From the NCBI RefSeq assembly GCF_009909185.1, contig NZ_JAAAMV010000018.1:1-64000 (forward strand): a DNA stretch of 64,000 nt, in the 5' to 3' direction. Shown here piece by piece: positions 17,196 through 26,511 of this stretch. How positions within the stretch are numbered: position 1 is the first letter of the stretch; the number at the start of each line of letters is the position of its first letter. Both the position numbers and the translations under genes were made by a program. The notes under the pieces were generated by a model, which saw only the letters and a program-made list of their open reading frames with translations, was not told the DNA's origin and ran no database searches. The DNA is from Paenibacillus glycinis (GTDB taxonomy: Bacteria > Bacillota > Bacilli > Paenibacillales > Paenibacillaceae).

Positions 17196-17996
17196 TTATT
17201 TAATGGTCGTATGCCCATCGTCCGTGTTCGGCAGCATGATGGCCGCGTCTTCCTCCAGGCGCTTGCGCTCTTCCTCGGCTTCCGCCTCCGCCGCTTTCTC
17301 CGCTTGCAGCTGCAGCTTCGTGTAGATGCCGTAGAAATTCCAGAACGCGATCGTGCCCACGATGCTCATCGTAAAAAACGGCACGAGAAACATCAGTTTG
17401 GGCGAACTGAAGCTGATGTAGATCACCACGCCGCAGAGCACGACCGTCGACAGCGACCGCAGCGGCCGGCCGATCGTAATGAGCAGCGCGTTCTTGAGCA
17501 GCTGCAGCGTTTTCATATGATAGTGCACCAGCATCGAGAAGAAGTTCAGCAGCGAGACGCCAACGAGCACGATCAACGCCACGAACAGGTACGAAATGAT
17601 GCCCATGGAGCCCAATTTGACGAGATAGACGCGGAAGTCCACGATCAGAACGGTAAACAGCACCGCATACAGGATTCCGCCGATCATGGCTTGCAGATAG
17701 CTTTCCTTATAGTTCTTGAAGAACGTCCGCAGCAGCGGCGCGTCCACTTCCCCCATGACCCATTTGCGCGTTACCCCAAACAGGGCAGCCGTTGCCGGGA
17801 ATAGCGTGAACGGAGCGATAATCGCCGAGAAGATCAAGTTCGACGTGACCTGGTCGGTCGTATCCGCGAAAAAAATCGGAAATAACACAAAAACAAACGG
17901 AATCGAACAGATGATCCACAGGATGTTCGTTACCGATAAACGCATGATCCACTCCGAGATTTTGTAAAACCCGCCCATCATGCCCTTCATTTCCAT
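17196..17996 (-). CDS. DUF624 (YesL-like) membrane protein
   Basis: 266 aa with about six membrane helices (for example LWIICSIPFVFVLFPIFFA and FLVPFFTMSIVGTIAFW) and a charged Glu/Lys-rich C-terminal tail from about residue 228. DUF624 proteins often accompany carbohydrate ABC transporters in Paenibacillus, but none is nearby here. TAGGAGGA precedes the ATG at 17996; ATG at 17990 is also possible. A TATTAT box lies upstream. Confidence 0.75.
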   Translation of the reverse strand: MEMKGMMGGFYKISEWIMRLSVTNILWIICSIPFVFVLFPIFFADTTDQVTSNLIFSAIIAPFTLFPATAALFGVTRKWVMGEVDAPLLRTFFKNYKESYLQAMIGGILYAVLFTVLIVDFRVYLVKLGSMGIISYLFVALIVLVGVSLLNFFSMLVHYHMKTLQLLKNALLITIGRPLRSLSTVVLCGVVIYISFSSPKLMFLVPFFTMSIVGTIAFWNFYGIYTKLQLQAEKAAEAEAEEERKRLEEDAAIMLPNTDDGHTTIK

Positions 17997-18243
17997 TATT
18001 GCCGAATCCTCCTAGCAAGCGATTTCATTTCATCCTATGTTAACTATAATATAGGCGGCCGGATAAGCCAACGCCCATTTTCGGGAATCCGGAGTCGAAA
18101 GGGACCGATCCCGCCGAATCCGCTATCGCGACAAGGCAGCCTTGCCCGATTCCGAAGGGAGGTCGCTGCGCTAGCGAGCAATACAGGTCAAGACTTCGGA
18201 AATTCAAGCTCGCATAAGGAAAGCCAACCGTAGATTCATAAGG
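17997..18243. other. Intergenic stretch, nothing identified
   Basis: About 250 bp between the DUF624 start and the cshA terminator. It contains the ribosome binding site and a TATTAT-like box for the DUF624 gene. The rest has no supported frame, hairpin with T tract or repeat. Confidence 0.5.
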
Positions 18244-18289
18244 TAAAAAGAGGCTTCCGCTTATCCGATTGCTCGGTTAAACGGAAGCC
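18244..18289 (-). terminator. Terminator of cshA
   Basis: On the minus strand GGGCTTCCGTTTAACC pairs with GGATAAGCGGAAGCC, followed by TCTTTTTACC. Confidence 0.75.
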
Positions 18290-18308
18290 CCGGCCACGTT
18301 ATCTCGTA

Positions 18309-19919
18309 CTATTCATCTGCGGAAGGACGCGGACGGCGAGGCGCGTCGGAACGACCCTCGCTGCGGCCTCTATAGCCGCCGTCACGGTCGCGATCGCGGT
18401 TGTAACCGCCGCCTCCGCCGCTGTTGCTGCTACTGCTCGAGCTGCGGTTGCCGCCGTAGCCGCCGCGATTGCCTCCGCCATAGCCGCCTCCGCCTTCGCC
18501 GCGGCCGCGAGGGCCGCTGCCCGTGCGGTTGCCGCCGCCGAATGGTCCGCCCGAGAAACGGCGTCCGTTCGTGCGTACATCCGGTCTGCGTTTCTTCGCG
18601 CGAATCGGATCTTCCGGCGTCAGCTCGATATTCACGTCTTTCTTCTCGCCGGTGATCAGCTTGATCGCCGCTGCCAGCAGATTGACGGAATCGTATTGCT
18701 CGAGCAACTGAATCGCGATCGCTTTGAATTCGTGAACGGCTTCGCCGTCCATCGCTTCGAGGATGCGTTCAGCCGTTACGCGCTGCTTGCCTTCGATCGC
18801 TTCCGCGATGCTAGGAAGCGGCTTCTTGGCGATCTTGTGACGCGTTACTTTCTCGATGAAGTGCATGTGATCGAGCTCGCGCGGCGTCACGAACGACCAC
18901 GCCGTGCCTTCTTTGCCCGCGCGGCCGGTACGGCCGATACGGTGAACGTAGCTCTCCGGATCCTGCGGCAAGTCGAAGTTGATGACATGCGTTACGCCGG
19001 ATACGTCGAGTCCGCGCGCCGCAACGTCGGTTGCGACCAGCACGTCGATGCTGCCGTCGCGGAATTTGCGCATGACGGCATCCCGTTGATTCTGGGACAA
19101 GTCGCCGTGCAAGCCGTCGGCGGAGTATCCGCGCTTCTGCAGCGCTTCGCTCAGTTCGTCGACGCGGCGTTTCGTACGGCCGAAGATGATGGCAAGCTCA
19201 GGGGATTCCATGTCGAGCAAACGGCTCAAAGCATCGAATTTCTGACGCTCGTGCACTTCGATATACGCTTGTTCGATCGTCGGAGCGCTGACTTGCGTCG
19301 GGATGACCGACACATGCTGCGGATCCTTCAGGAATTGATCGGCCAGTTTACGAATGTTCGGAGGCATTGTCGCCGAGAACAGCATCGTATGGCGGTTGTC
19401 TGGCACCAAAGAAAGAATGGACGTGATGTCTTCCATGAAGCCCATGTCGAGCATTTCGTCCGCTTCGTCCAAGATTACCGTTTGAACGTCGTCCAGGCGA
19501 ATCGTCTTGCGGTTGATGTGGTCGAGCAGACGTCCCGGCGTACCGATGATGATTTGCGGTTTCTTTTTCAATGCGCGGATTTGACGGCCGATCTCTTGAC
19601 CGCCGTAAATCGGCAACGAACGTAAACCTTTGTAACGTGTAAGCTTTCCGATCTCTTCCGAGACTTGGATGGCAAGCTCACGGGTCGGCGTCATGATGAG
19701 CGCCACGATGCGGTCTTCCGTAACCGGAATCTTGTTCACGAGCGGGATTCCGAAGGCAGCCGTTTTACCCGTTCCTGTTTGAGCTTGACCGATCAAGTCG
19801 GTTCCGGTCAGCGCAATTGGAATGGCTTTGGATTGGATCGGGGTCGATTCCTCGAACCCGAGCTCCGTAATGGCCTGCAACACTTTAGGTTCCAAGCCGA
19901 ATTCAGCAAATGTTTTCAA
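18309..19919 (-). CDS. cshA: DEAD-box RNA helicase CshA
   Basis: 536 aa. All helicase motifs in order: Q motif (F.E.....L.A....GF..PTPIQ type), [46 protein letters not shown] and [12 protein letters not shown]-terminal RNA-recognition region is followed by a ~75-residue Gly/Arg/Ser-rich tail. CshA works in mRNA decay and ribosome assembly and in the cold. The start is TTG at 19919 with GAAGGAGA 12 bp upstream; a TATAAT lies at 19973-19968. Ser-Gly runs in the tail explain the Ala-rich antisense frames there. Confidence 0.93.
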   Translation of the reverse strand: MKTFAEFGLEPKVLQAITELGFEESTPIQSKAIPIALTGTDLIGQAQTGTGKTAAFGIPLVNKIPVTEDRIVALIMTPTRELAIQVSEEIGKLTRYKGLRSLPIYGGQEIGRQIRALKKKPQIIIGTPGRLLDHINRKTIRLDDVQTVILDEADEMLDMGFMEDITSILSLVPDNRHTMLFSATMPPNIRKLADQFLKDPQHVSVIPTQVSAPTIEQAYIEVHERQKFDALSRLLDMESPELAIIFGRTKRRVDELSEALQKRGYSADGLHGDLSQNQRDAVMRKFRDGSIDVLVATDVAARGLDVSGVTHVINFDLPQDPESYVHRIGRTGRAGKEGTAWSFVTPRELDHMHFIEKVTRHKIAKKPLPSIAEAIEGKQRVTAERILEAMDGEAVHEFKAIAIQLLEQYDSVNLLAAAIKLITGEKKDVNIELTPEDPIRAKKRRPDVRTNGRRFSGGPFGGGNRTGSGPRGRGEGGGGYGGGNRGGYGGNRSSSSSSNSGGGGGYNRDRDRDGGYRGRSEGRSDAPRRPRPSADE

Positions 19920-20060
19920 ACTGTTTCAATCTCCTTCTATCTGCATCCTACAGAAAATATACAGTTCATTATAGCACAACTAAGTTTCAGAATACCAGCA
20001 AGGACTATTTACACATACTAAACATCATTCCCAGCTACGAACAATCGAGGTGGCCTTTGC

Positions 20061-20885
20061 ATGCGAACGTCCAGAACCGCGGCTACGACATTGATCAGCG
20101 CGCTGCTGATCGCTTTCGGCTTCAACCAGCTGCTTATCCCGCATAAAATGATCAGCGGCGGCGTCTCCGGCATCACGATGATCGCGGGTTACGCGACCGG
20201 ACTCAATATCGGCTGGCTGTATTTTATTCTGAACGTCCCCATTCTCCTCTGGGGATGGCGCGTGCTCGGGCTGCGTTTCGTCGGGTGGAGCCTGGTCGCC
20301 GTGGCCGCGACGACGCTGTTCATGCAGCTCGTTCCGGTCAAGCCGCTGGTCGGCGACTTGATGCTCGGCGCCGTCTTCGGAGGCGTTATCGTCGGCTTCG
20401 GCAGCGGCCTCGCGCTCCGGGCAGGCTCCTCGTCCGGCGGCTTCGACATTATCGCCGCCATCGTGACCCGCAAGCGGGACATCTCGATCGGCATGCTGAT
20501 CTTCGTGCTGAACGGTTCCGTCATCGGGGCGCTGGGGCTGCTCACGAAAGACTGGGACGTCGCGCTCTTCTCCCTGCTGTCCATCTTCACGTCCGGCAAG
20601 ATCATCGACCTGATCCACATCAACCATAACAAAATGACGGCTTTCATCGTCACCTCGAAAACCGAAGCGATGCGCGAAGCGTTGATCCCCCTCTACCGCG
20701 GGGTCACGGTTATTCGAACCCGGGGAGGCTACTCGAATACGGAGAACGACATGCTGATGACGGTGACGACGCGCTACGAGCTGGGCGAGCTGCGCAAAAT
20801 CATCGCGGCCACCGACCCCAAAGCCTTCGTCAACATCGTCGAAACGGTCGGGGTGCTGGGGGACTTCCGCAAACCGGCCCTATAA
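20061..20885 (+). CDS. YitT family membrane protein
   Basis: 274 aa. About five membrane helices (residues 8-175, with SGGVSGITMI and GLALRAGSSSGGFDIIA, the family signatures) and a soluble C-terminal DUF2179 domain from about 195 (GVTVIRTRGGYSNTENDMLMTV). Function is unestablished; paralogues are common in Bacilli. GAGGTGG precedes the ATG at 20061. It diverges from cshA and no clear terminator follows. Confidence 0.88.
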   Translation: MRTSRTAATTLISALLIAFGFNQLLIPHKMISGGVSGITMIAGYATGLNIGWLYFILNVPILLWGWRVLGLRFVGWSLVAVAATTLFMQLVPVKPLVGDLMLGAVFGGVIVGFGSGLALRAGSSSGGFDIIAAIVTRKRDISIGMLIFVLNGSVIGALGLLTKDWDVALFSLLSIFTSGKIIDLIHINHNKMTAFIVTSKTEAMREALIPLYRGVTVIRTRGGYSNTENDMLMTVTTRYELGELRKIIAATDPKAFVNIVETVGVLGDFRKPAL

Positions 20886-21038
20886 CGGAATTACCCCGGA
20901 AACAGGCGGAGGCAAACATGGATTTTTGCAAGCGACACTAGGTTTTTCAAAGTTCGGCTGTTATAATATAACTATCCCGTACAACAAAGTTTCGTGCCAT
21001 ACGTTTTACCCTCCATTACGATGAAAGGGTGATGCTTC

Positions 21039-21233
21039 ATGGATATGGAAACGGTCAGACTCGTACAGATTGTGGAGAAGTTAGCACCCGAATTAGTGCC
21101 TTTCCTCACGGAGCGGGAGTTGAATTTGAATATCGTGCTGCGGGACGGACTGGCATGGCTGGAACCGGAAGACGCGATGGAAATCGTGCAGCACAGCATT
21201 TGCGAGCATCAAAAAGAAGTGCTTCTGCAATAG
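21039..21233 (+). CDS. Small conserved-looking acidic protein, unknown
   Basis: 64 aa, acidic, predicted helical (MDMETVRLVQIVEKLAPELVP...). AAAGGGTGAT is upstream of the ATG, TATAAT (20962-20967) is a plausible -10, and a strong terminator follows, so it looks like a genuine single-gene unit. I do not recognise the family. Confidence 0.65.
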   Translation: MDMETVRLVQIVEKLAPELVPFLTERELNLNIVLRDGLAWLEPEDAMEIVQHSICEHQKEVLLQ

Positions 21234-21255
21234 ACCTTCTGTAATAGATAACGCG

Positions 21256-21290
21256 GAACGAGAACAGCCTGTTGTTCTCGTTCTTTTTTT
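21256..21290 (+). terminator. Terminator after the 64-aa gene
   Basis: GAACGAGAAC pairs with GTTCTCGTTC around an AGCCTGTT loop, followed by seven T. Confidence 0.85.
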
Positions 21291-21421
21291 GTTTAATCAT
21301 ACGTAGAAGCAAGGAGCCGAGCACCGATCCGCCCGGCGCCGAAATCATACGAAATACCTCTGTGCCTACTTGACCGGCTGCATTATAATCGAAGTGACTT
21401 TGCATGCGGGGAGAGTGTTCC

Positions 21422-22654
21422 ATGGACGCGATCGTATCGGCCTTATTATTATTGTTGCACGTACTGACGGGCTCGTCTTCGGCAACCGGAACGGAAACGG
21501 CATCGACGCATCAACTGCTGGCGACGCTTCTGACGGCGCCTGCGGCCGGCCTGCAGCCCGGTTCTTCTGTCGCGCCCGGCAGCGGCACGGCACCGTTCGT
21601 CCCCGCGGACGACAGTTCCGGATCGGGCACCGGCGCCGCGTTCGTCAAGCACGACCCGCAGCCTGACGCGCCGAAAGTCAAAGGCGTCTACGTTACCGCG
21701 TACAGCGCGGGAGGCGCTCGCCTGGACTCGCTGCTGAAGCTGCTCGACGATACGGAGTTGAACAGCATGGTCATCGACGTCAAGGACGACAACGGCTACA
21801 TCACTTACCCTTCGACGAACCCCGAGCTGCTGCGATACGGCAAACCGCAGAAATTCATACGCGACCTGCCGGCCCTGATGGCGAAGCTCGATAAGCATAA
21901 GGTCTATCCGATCGGGCGAATCGTCGTGTTCAAAGACACCGTGCTGGCCAAGAGCCATCCGGAGCTGTCGTTCCGGCGCAAAGACGGCTCGATCTGGTCC
22001 AACGGCAACGGCGACAGCTTCGTGAACGCCTACCGGAAGGAAGTCTGGGATTACAACATCGCCGTGGCCAAGGAAGCGGCCAAAATGGGCTTCAAAGAAA
22101 TCCAGTTCGATTACGTCCGTTTCCCCGAAGGCTTCGAGAATAAAGCCGCCTCCTTGGTTTTCGACAAAACGAAGGATTCGCGGGTCGATACGATCGCGGC
22201 GTTCGTGAAGTACGCGAAGGCGCAGCTCGAACCGCTCGGCGTCCGGGTTTCCGTCGACATCTTCGGCTATGCCGCTTCCGTGCCCGCCGCGGAAGGCATC
22301 GGCCAGGATTTCGTGAAAATCTCCAAGAACGTGGACGTGATCTCGCCAATGATCTATCCGAGCCATTACGGCACCGGCTGGTTCGGCGTGAAAGACCCGG
22401 ATACGAATCCGTACGCGACCATCGCAGGCGCCATGAAGGATACGCATAAGAAGCTGGATCCCATCGGTTCCTACAAGCCTGTCATCCGGCCTTGGATCCA
22501 GGATTTCACGGCAAGCTGGCTCGGCAAAGGACATTATATCGCCTACGGCAAGCCTCAGGTCGACGCGCAGATCAAGGCGCTGCACGAATCGGGCGTCGAC
22601 GAGTATTTGCTCTGGAACGCCGGCAACCGTTATACGGCGGACGCCAAATTTTAG
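21422..22654 (+). CDS. DUF4015 glycoside hydrolase-like exported protein
   Basis: 410 aa. A weak N-terminal hydrophobic segment (about 2-18) suggests export; a low-complexity Ser/Gly/Ala/Pro linker (about 20-85) leads to a TIM-barrel-like domain with KGVYVTAYSAGG, MVIDVKDDNGYITYPS, YPIGRIVVFKD, FKEIQFDYVRFPEG (candidate catalytic Asp) and VSVDIFGYA, all typical of the DUF4015/GHL family of putative glycosidases. The ATG at 21422 follows GGGGAGAG; an upstream start at 21404 is possible. The substrate is unknown. Confidence 0.82.
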   Translation: MDAIVSALLLLLHVLTGSSSATGTETASTHQLLATLLTAPAAGLQPGSSVAPGSGTAPFVPADDSSGSGTGAAFVKHDPQPDAPKVKGVYVTAYSAGGARLDSLLKLLDDTELNSMVIDVKDDNGYITYPSTNPELLRYGKPQKFIRDLPALMAKLDKHKVYPIGRIVVFKDTVLAKSHPELSFRRKDGSIWSNGNGDSFVNAYRKEVWDYNIAVAKEAAKMGFKEIQFDYVRFPEGFENKAASLVFDKTKDSRVDTIAAFVKYAKAQLEPLGVRVSVDIFGYAASVPAAEGIGQDFVKISKNVDVISPMIYPSHYGTGWFGVKDPDTNPYATIAGAMKDTHKKLDPIGSYKPVIRPWIQDFTASWLGKGHYIAYGKPQVDAQIKALHESGVDEYLLWNAGNRYTADAKF

Positions 22655-22656
22655 CA

Positions 22657-22723
22657 CGCAAAACGCCCTGCGGGCCAAGACGGAAAGAACTTCCGACCTC
22701 GGCCGCGCAGAGCGTTTTTTTGC
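22657..22723. terminator. Bidirectional terminator
   Basis: CGCAAAACGC, CTGCG and GGCC blocks pair with GGCC, CGCAG and GCGTTTTTTTGCG. It serves the DUF4015 gene and the converging flavin reductase gene. Confidence 0.75.
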
Positions 22724-22736
22724 GATATGCCGTTCG

Positions 22737-23270
22737 TTATCCCCGAAGCTTGGCGGCCAGCTGCAGGAAATACGCCACCGTCCGGCGAATCCGCTTTTGG
22801 ACGTCCAGCGATTCGGGCGTGCCGTCCGGCAAGAATTGGCGCTGCGCGCCGCCGACCGAGATCCACTCCGGCGAATTGATGCCGTGCACGTTGCGGACGA
22901 TCGTCTGCAGCTGCTGCAGGGAGCTTAACCCGACCGCCCCGCCTGCCGAGCTTACGGACAGCACCGCTTTGCCGCCGAACTGGTCGCCGCCCAAATAATC
23001 CAGCGCGTTCTTCAGCACCCCCGTCAGGCTGCCATGGTATTCCGGCGTGCTCAGCACGACGGCGTCGGCATGCAGCACCGCATCCATCAGTTCCGAGGTA
23101 TGCGGGTGGATGTCCTCGTCATCGTCGTCGTAGAACGGAAGCGGCTTCGCGCGCAGGTCGAACAACGTCGTCTCATGCCCCTCGTCCTCCATCAGTTTCG
23201 CGATATAAGCCGAGATCAACGCCGTCGTAGACTCGCGACGGGTAGCCCCGATAAGAATGGCAATGCGCAT
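22737..23270 (-). CDS. NADPH-dependent FMN reductase family protein
   Basis: 177 aa flavodoxin-like fold. It starts MRIAILIGATRRESTTALISAYIA (FMN-phosphate loop) and has the STPEYHGSLTGVLKNALDYLG signature of the FMN_red family. It would use NAD(P)H to reduce flavin, quinone, azo compounds or chromate; the physiological substrate cannot be told. GGGATGAT precedes the ATG at 23270. A second member lies at 30044-30604. Confidence 0.9.
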   Translation of the reverse strand: MRIAILIGATRRESTTALISAYIAKLMEDEGHETTLFDLRAKPLPFYDDDDEDIHPHTSELMDAVLHADAVVLSTPEYHGSLTGVLKNALDYLGGDQFGGKAVLSVSSAGGAVGLSSLQQLQTIVRNVHGINSPEWISVGGAQRQFLPDGTPESLDVQKRIRRTVAYFLQLAAKLRG

Positions 23271-23413
23271 CGATCATCCCTCCAGAATTCCAATATTTAG
23301 ATACATAATAGTATGTAAAGTCCGCGTGGTCAATACAAAGATTGGCGGCGGTCGATCTAATACTGGGTTCGCCTATTCCTGTTGCGGGAAGCATCGCCCG
23401 GGTTTATCGGCAT

Positions 23414-23468
23414 AAAAAAAGCCTTAGGCAGCCGCTTCGGAACTATTTCCGTTTCGCTGCTCCAAGGC
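23414..23468 (-). terminator. Terminator of pfkA
   Basis: In minus orientation GCCTTGGAGCAGC pairs with GCTGCCTAAGGC and is followed by TTTTTTT. Confidence 0.8.
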
Positions 23469-23480
23469 ATGCTTACCGTA

Positions 23481-24449
23481 TTATTGCGACAACCGAAGCG
23501 CCAGGTTGTACAATTCCATGTTGAACGGCTTCTTCGTGTTGACGACTTTATCGATGTCCGTCACGACCAGCTCGCCGTTGATGATGCCGCACGCTTTGCC
23601 GGAATCGCCTTCCATCAGCTTGCGAACCGCGAAATCGCCGAGCTGGCTCGCCAGCACCCGGTCCTTGTGCGTCGGGGAGCCGCCGCGCTGAATATGCCCG
23701 AGCACGGTTACGCGCGGTTCCATGCCGCAGCGCGTCATGATGCCGTGGCCGATTTCCTCTCCCGTGCTTGCGCCTTCGGCGACGACGATGATGCTGTGCC
23801 GTTTGCCGGACGCGAAGTTTTCTTTCATCCGGTTCGCGACCGTGTCGAGATCGAACGGCACTTCCGGCACGATGATCGTCTCCGCGCCGCTGGCAAGTCC
23901 GGCATACAGCGCGATATCGCCGCAGTGGCGGCCCATTACCTCGACGACGGACGAACGCTCGTGCGACGTCATCGTGTCGCGCAGCTTATTGATCGCGTCG
24001 ACGACGATGCTGACGGCCGTATCGAACCCGATCGTGTAGTCGGTGAATGGAATGTCGTTATCGATCGTGCCCGGCAGTCCCATCGTTTTGATGCCGAGCT
24101 TGGAGAGCTTGTTCGCGCCTTGGTAAGAGCCGTCGCCGCCGATGACGACCAGGCCGTCGATGCCGCGCTCGCGCAGCACTTCCGCGCCTTTCTGCTGGCC
24201 TTCCGGGGTCAGAAACTCTTTGCAGCGCGCCGTTTGCAGGATGGTGCCCCCGCGCTGGATGATGTCGCCGACGCTGCGAAGATCCATTTGGCGCAGGTCG
24301 TCGTTAAGCAGGCCCTGGTAGCCGCGCTGGACGCCGTACACTTCCAGCCCGTGGTACAACGCGCTGCGGACGACGGCGCGGACCGCGGCGTTCATGCCCT
24401 GCGAATCTCCACCACTCGTTAGGACGGCAATCGATTTTACTGCTGACAT
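23481..24449 (-). CDS. pfkA: ATP-dependent 6-phosphofructokinase PfkA
   Basis: 322 aa, converting fructose-6-P to fructose-1,6-bisP. Visible are the ATP loop LTSGGDSQGMNAAVRA, IGGDGSY, the catalytic PGTIDNDI, VEVMGRHCGDIAL and LGHIQRGGSPT. The loop reads SQGMN where most PfkA proteins have APGMN; I believe this is common in Paenibacillus. The ATG at 24449 is spaced better from GAGGAG than the GTG at 24458. Pyruvate kinase is not adjacent; a terminator follows directly. Confidence 0.96.
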   Translation of the reverse strand: MSAVKSIAVLTSGGDSQGMNAAVRAVVRSALYHGLEVYGVQRGYQGLLNDDLRQMDLRSVGDIIQRGGTILQTARCKEFLTPEGQQKGAEVLRERGIDGLVVIGGDGSYQGANKLSKLGIKTMGLPGTIDNDIPFTDYTIGFDTAVSIVVDAINKLRDTMTSHERSSVVEVMGRHCGDIALYAGLASGAETIIVPEVPFDLDTVANRMKENFASGKRHSIIVVAEGASTGEEIGHGIMTRCGMEPRVTVLGHIQRGGSPTHKDRVLASQLGDFAVRKLMEGDSGKACGIINGELVVTDIDKVVNTKKPFNMELYNLALRLSQ

Positions 24450-24490
24450 TCCACTCACTCCTCTATTTTTTATCTAGGCATGCTATTGAT

Positions 24491-25579
24491 TCAGTTCGAA
24501 GATTGTCGTTTGCGGATCATGACGCTGTTCCCCCAGAAAAACAACCGCGTTAACGGACTTCTGCGCATCAGCCGCTTGGACACGAGCCGAACGTCTTCTT
24601 GTCCGATCACCTTCGGATCGGACAAATAAAGCGCGATCAACCCTTCGATCACCATGCGATGAAATCTCGGAACGGGCAATCTGCCGACGTCCTTGCGGGC
24701 CCCTTCGACGATGGCGCCGATCCGTTCGATCAGCTGGCTTTGATTCGTATAATAATTGCAGAAGTTCAAATCGCCGCCGATTCGATCTTCTTCCTGATCA
24801 ATCAAGTAATCGAGCATGATGTGCAGCCCGCAAACATGCGGAAAATAAGCGCTGCGGATGCGGAGCGCATCTTCCGGCGTGCAGTCCTCGTCCGAAGCGG
24901 CGAGAAACAGCATGAACATCCCCAAGGTCGACCCGGTTGCGGCCGCGAACTCGTTCCACTGCAGCTGCGGCACGGCATGCCGATGCTTCTCCCACCATTG
25001 CAGCAGCGCCGGTTCGCGCTTGTCCTTGGCAATATGCTTGTACACCTGCAGATCGCCGTATAAGCCGACGAGTTCGGAAACGAGCGGCTGCACGGACTTG
25101 TACGAAGGCAGCAGGCTGACGCACGCCTGGCAGGTACGAACGAGCTCATGCAGGTAGCCGCCGTCTTCCCGCTCCGCCCGCAGCGCGTAATAGTCCTGCA
25201 GCGGCGCTTCGGGATCCACGGCATCGAGCATGGATTGATGGAGCAGGCGGAAATCGCCGGCGTCCAGCGACGTGCTCCTGTCGCACAGGTTATCCAGATA
25301 ATCGCTGATCGTCTGCAGGCAGACGATCAGCGGAACGAGAATATGCCTGCTATTCAAATTGGCGGCGGCGTATATGCCTCCGCCCTCGCAGTGGAACTGC
25401 TTGCTCGTCATGCTTGCGAGCGCCTGCACGCGCAATTCGTCGTCCGGGATGCGCTCGGCGATGACTCGAAGCCGGGCCAGCTCCGCGCGGACCTCCGGCA
25501 ACACATATTTGTATACCCTATACATGAGGGTAACGGGTGTTTTGGGCACTTGGCGGGTCTTTGCTGACGTTTTCATCAT
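24491..25579 (-). CDS. ytpB: Tetraprenyl-beta-curcumene synthase (YtpB, DUF2600)
   Basis: 362 aa, all-helical large terpene synthase that cyclises linear C35 tetraprenyl diphosphate to tetraprenyl-beta-curcumene, precursor of spore and membrane sesquarterpenes in Bacillus. Acidic metal-binding motifs are DYLDNLCDR (about 92-100) and DYLIDQEEDRIGGDLNFCNYY. AAAGGAGGG sits 6 bp before the ATG at 25579. An alternative ATG at 25612 overlaps the stop of the upstream 104-aa gene as ATGA, so coupling is possible. No squalene-hopene/sesquarterpene cyclase gene is in the window. Confidence 0.9.
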   Translation of the reverse strand: MMKTSAKTRQVPKTPVTLMYRVYKYVLPEVRAELARLRVIAERIPDDELRVQALASMTSKQFHCEGGGIYAAANLNSRHILVPLIVCLQTISDYLDNLCDRSTSLDAGDFRLLHQSMLDAVDPEAPLQDYYALRAEREDGGYLHELVRTCQACVSLLPSYKSVQPLVSELVGLYGDLQVYKHIAKDKREPALLQWWEKHRHAVPQLQWNEFAAATGSTLGMFMLFLAASDEDCTPEDALRIRSAYFPHVCGLHIMLDYLIDQEEDRIGGDLNFCNYYTNQSQLIERIGAIVEGARKDVGRLPVPRFHRMVIEGLIALYLSDPKVIGQEDVRLVSKRLMRRSPLTRLFFWGNSVMIRKRQSSN

Positions 25580-25608
25580 TCGGCGCCCTCCTTTATTCCA
25601 CTCCGTGC

Positions 25609-25923
25609 TCATGAATGGCGCTTATTCTCGATCTCTTGGTTAATGCGGTACCAGATATGCAGATCGTTGATCCGGCTGGCCAACTCCGCAATGTCGGAAT
25701 TAATGCCGCAGGAAACCTCGAAGTCTTCTTCCTCGAAGAGCTCCGCCTGCTTCACGTTAATGATGCGTTCGAAAGCGAGTACCCGGTCCGGTATCGTCCC
25801 GCGGATGTCTTCCCACCTCGCGACGATGTACGTCCGTTCCGCTTCGCTGAACCGGTCCCATGCTTGATGAAGCGCCGGCAGCGAGATTCCAAGCCGATCA
25901 TCCCATATGAAGTAATGGTTCAC
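25609..25923 (-). CDS. Uncharacterised 104-aa protein upstream of ytpB
   Basis: Soluble acidic protein (MNHYFIWDDRLGISLPALHQAWDRFS...), no hydrophobic segment and no recognised domain. Its stop overlaps a possible ytpB start by 4 bp, suggesting co-expression. A short AGGTTTTGA element lies before the ATG. Codon use resembles its neighbours. Function unknown; a role linked to terpenoid synthesis is only contextual. Confidence 0.65.
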   Translation of the reverse strand: MNHYFIWDDRLGISLPALHQAWDRFSEAERTYIVARWEDIRGTIPDRVLAFERIINVKQAELFEEEDFEVSCGINSDIAELASRINDLHIWYRINQEIENKRHS

Positions 25924-26144
25924 GTCTCAAAACCTCCATCCACTAATGTACCATTTCATAGAATGTAAATCCAGCGCGAAAACTTGTTCCCCCTGTGCTC
26001 TGCCGGGCTGCGCATTTCAATCCGCGTATACGTTCAGGCCGCAAATTCTGAGGTGAAAGTCGTCAAGGCCCCATCGCCCGATGCCCGGCTTATCGAACCG
26101 ACCTCCCCATCGCGAAGCGGCCTTCGCTGGCCGACCGCCACAAG
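25924..26144. other. Intergenic stretch, nothing identified
   Basis: About 220 bp between the 104-aa gene and the cold-shock terminator. The first 40 bp must hold the promoter and ribosome binding site of the 104-aa gene. No coding frame with a ribosome binding site, repeat or RNA motif is recognised in the remainder. Confidence 0.45.
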
Positions 26145-26170
26145 AAAAAACCCGACAGCGGGTGTCGGGT
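26145..26170 (-). terminator. Terminator downstream of the cold shock gene
   Basis: Minus-strand CCCGACACC pairs with the TGTCGGG arm and is followed by TTTTTT. A smaller hairpin (GCTTCC/GGAAGC, 26213-26228) lies nearer the gene. Confidence 0.8.
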
Positions 26171-26237
26171 AATTCGTTCGGCTTGCTATCTATTCCATTA
26201 CTCCATTATAAGAAGCTTCCCGTTGGAAGCACCGATC

Positions 26238-26435
26238 TTACAATTTGATAACGTTAGCGGCTTGAGGTCCGCGGTTGCCTTGCGTGATATCGAATTCGAC
26301 GGATTGACCTTCGTCCAAAGACTTGAAGCCATCGCCTTGAATCGCGGAGTAGTGAACGAACACGTCTTCTCCGTTCTCAACTTGAATGAAGCCGTAGCCT
26401 TTCTCTGCGTTAAACCATTTTACTGTTCCTTTCAA
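26238..26435 (-). CDS. Cold shock protein (CspA/CspB family)
   Basis: 65 aa, a single OB-fold cold-shock domain that binds single-stranded RNA/DNA as an RNA chaperone. RNP1 (KGYGFI) and RNP2 (VFVHYSAI) are intact and length is canonical. Start is TTG at 26435 with TAGGAGG at 8 bp spacing. Confidence 0.96.
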   Translation of the reverse strand: MKGTVKWFNAEKGYGFIQVENGEDVFVHYSAIQGDGFKSLDEGQSVEFDITQGNRGPQAANVIKL

Positions 26436-26511
26436 TGTAACAACCTCCTAAAAATGAGCGCCGTTCACCGGCGGCTTCCTCCATTATATACCTAGAGGGC
26501 GGGATTTGCAA

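Noticed and set aside
18299-18580. Ala-rich frame over the end of cshA
   Set aside because: It is an out-of-frame reading of the helicase's Gly/Arg/Ser-rich codons.
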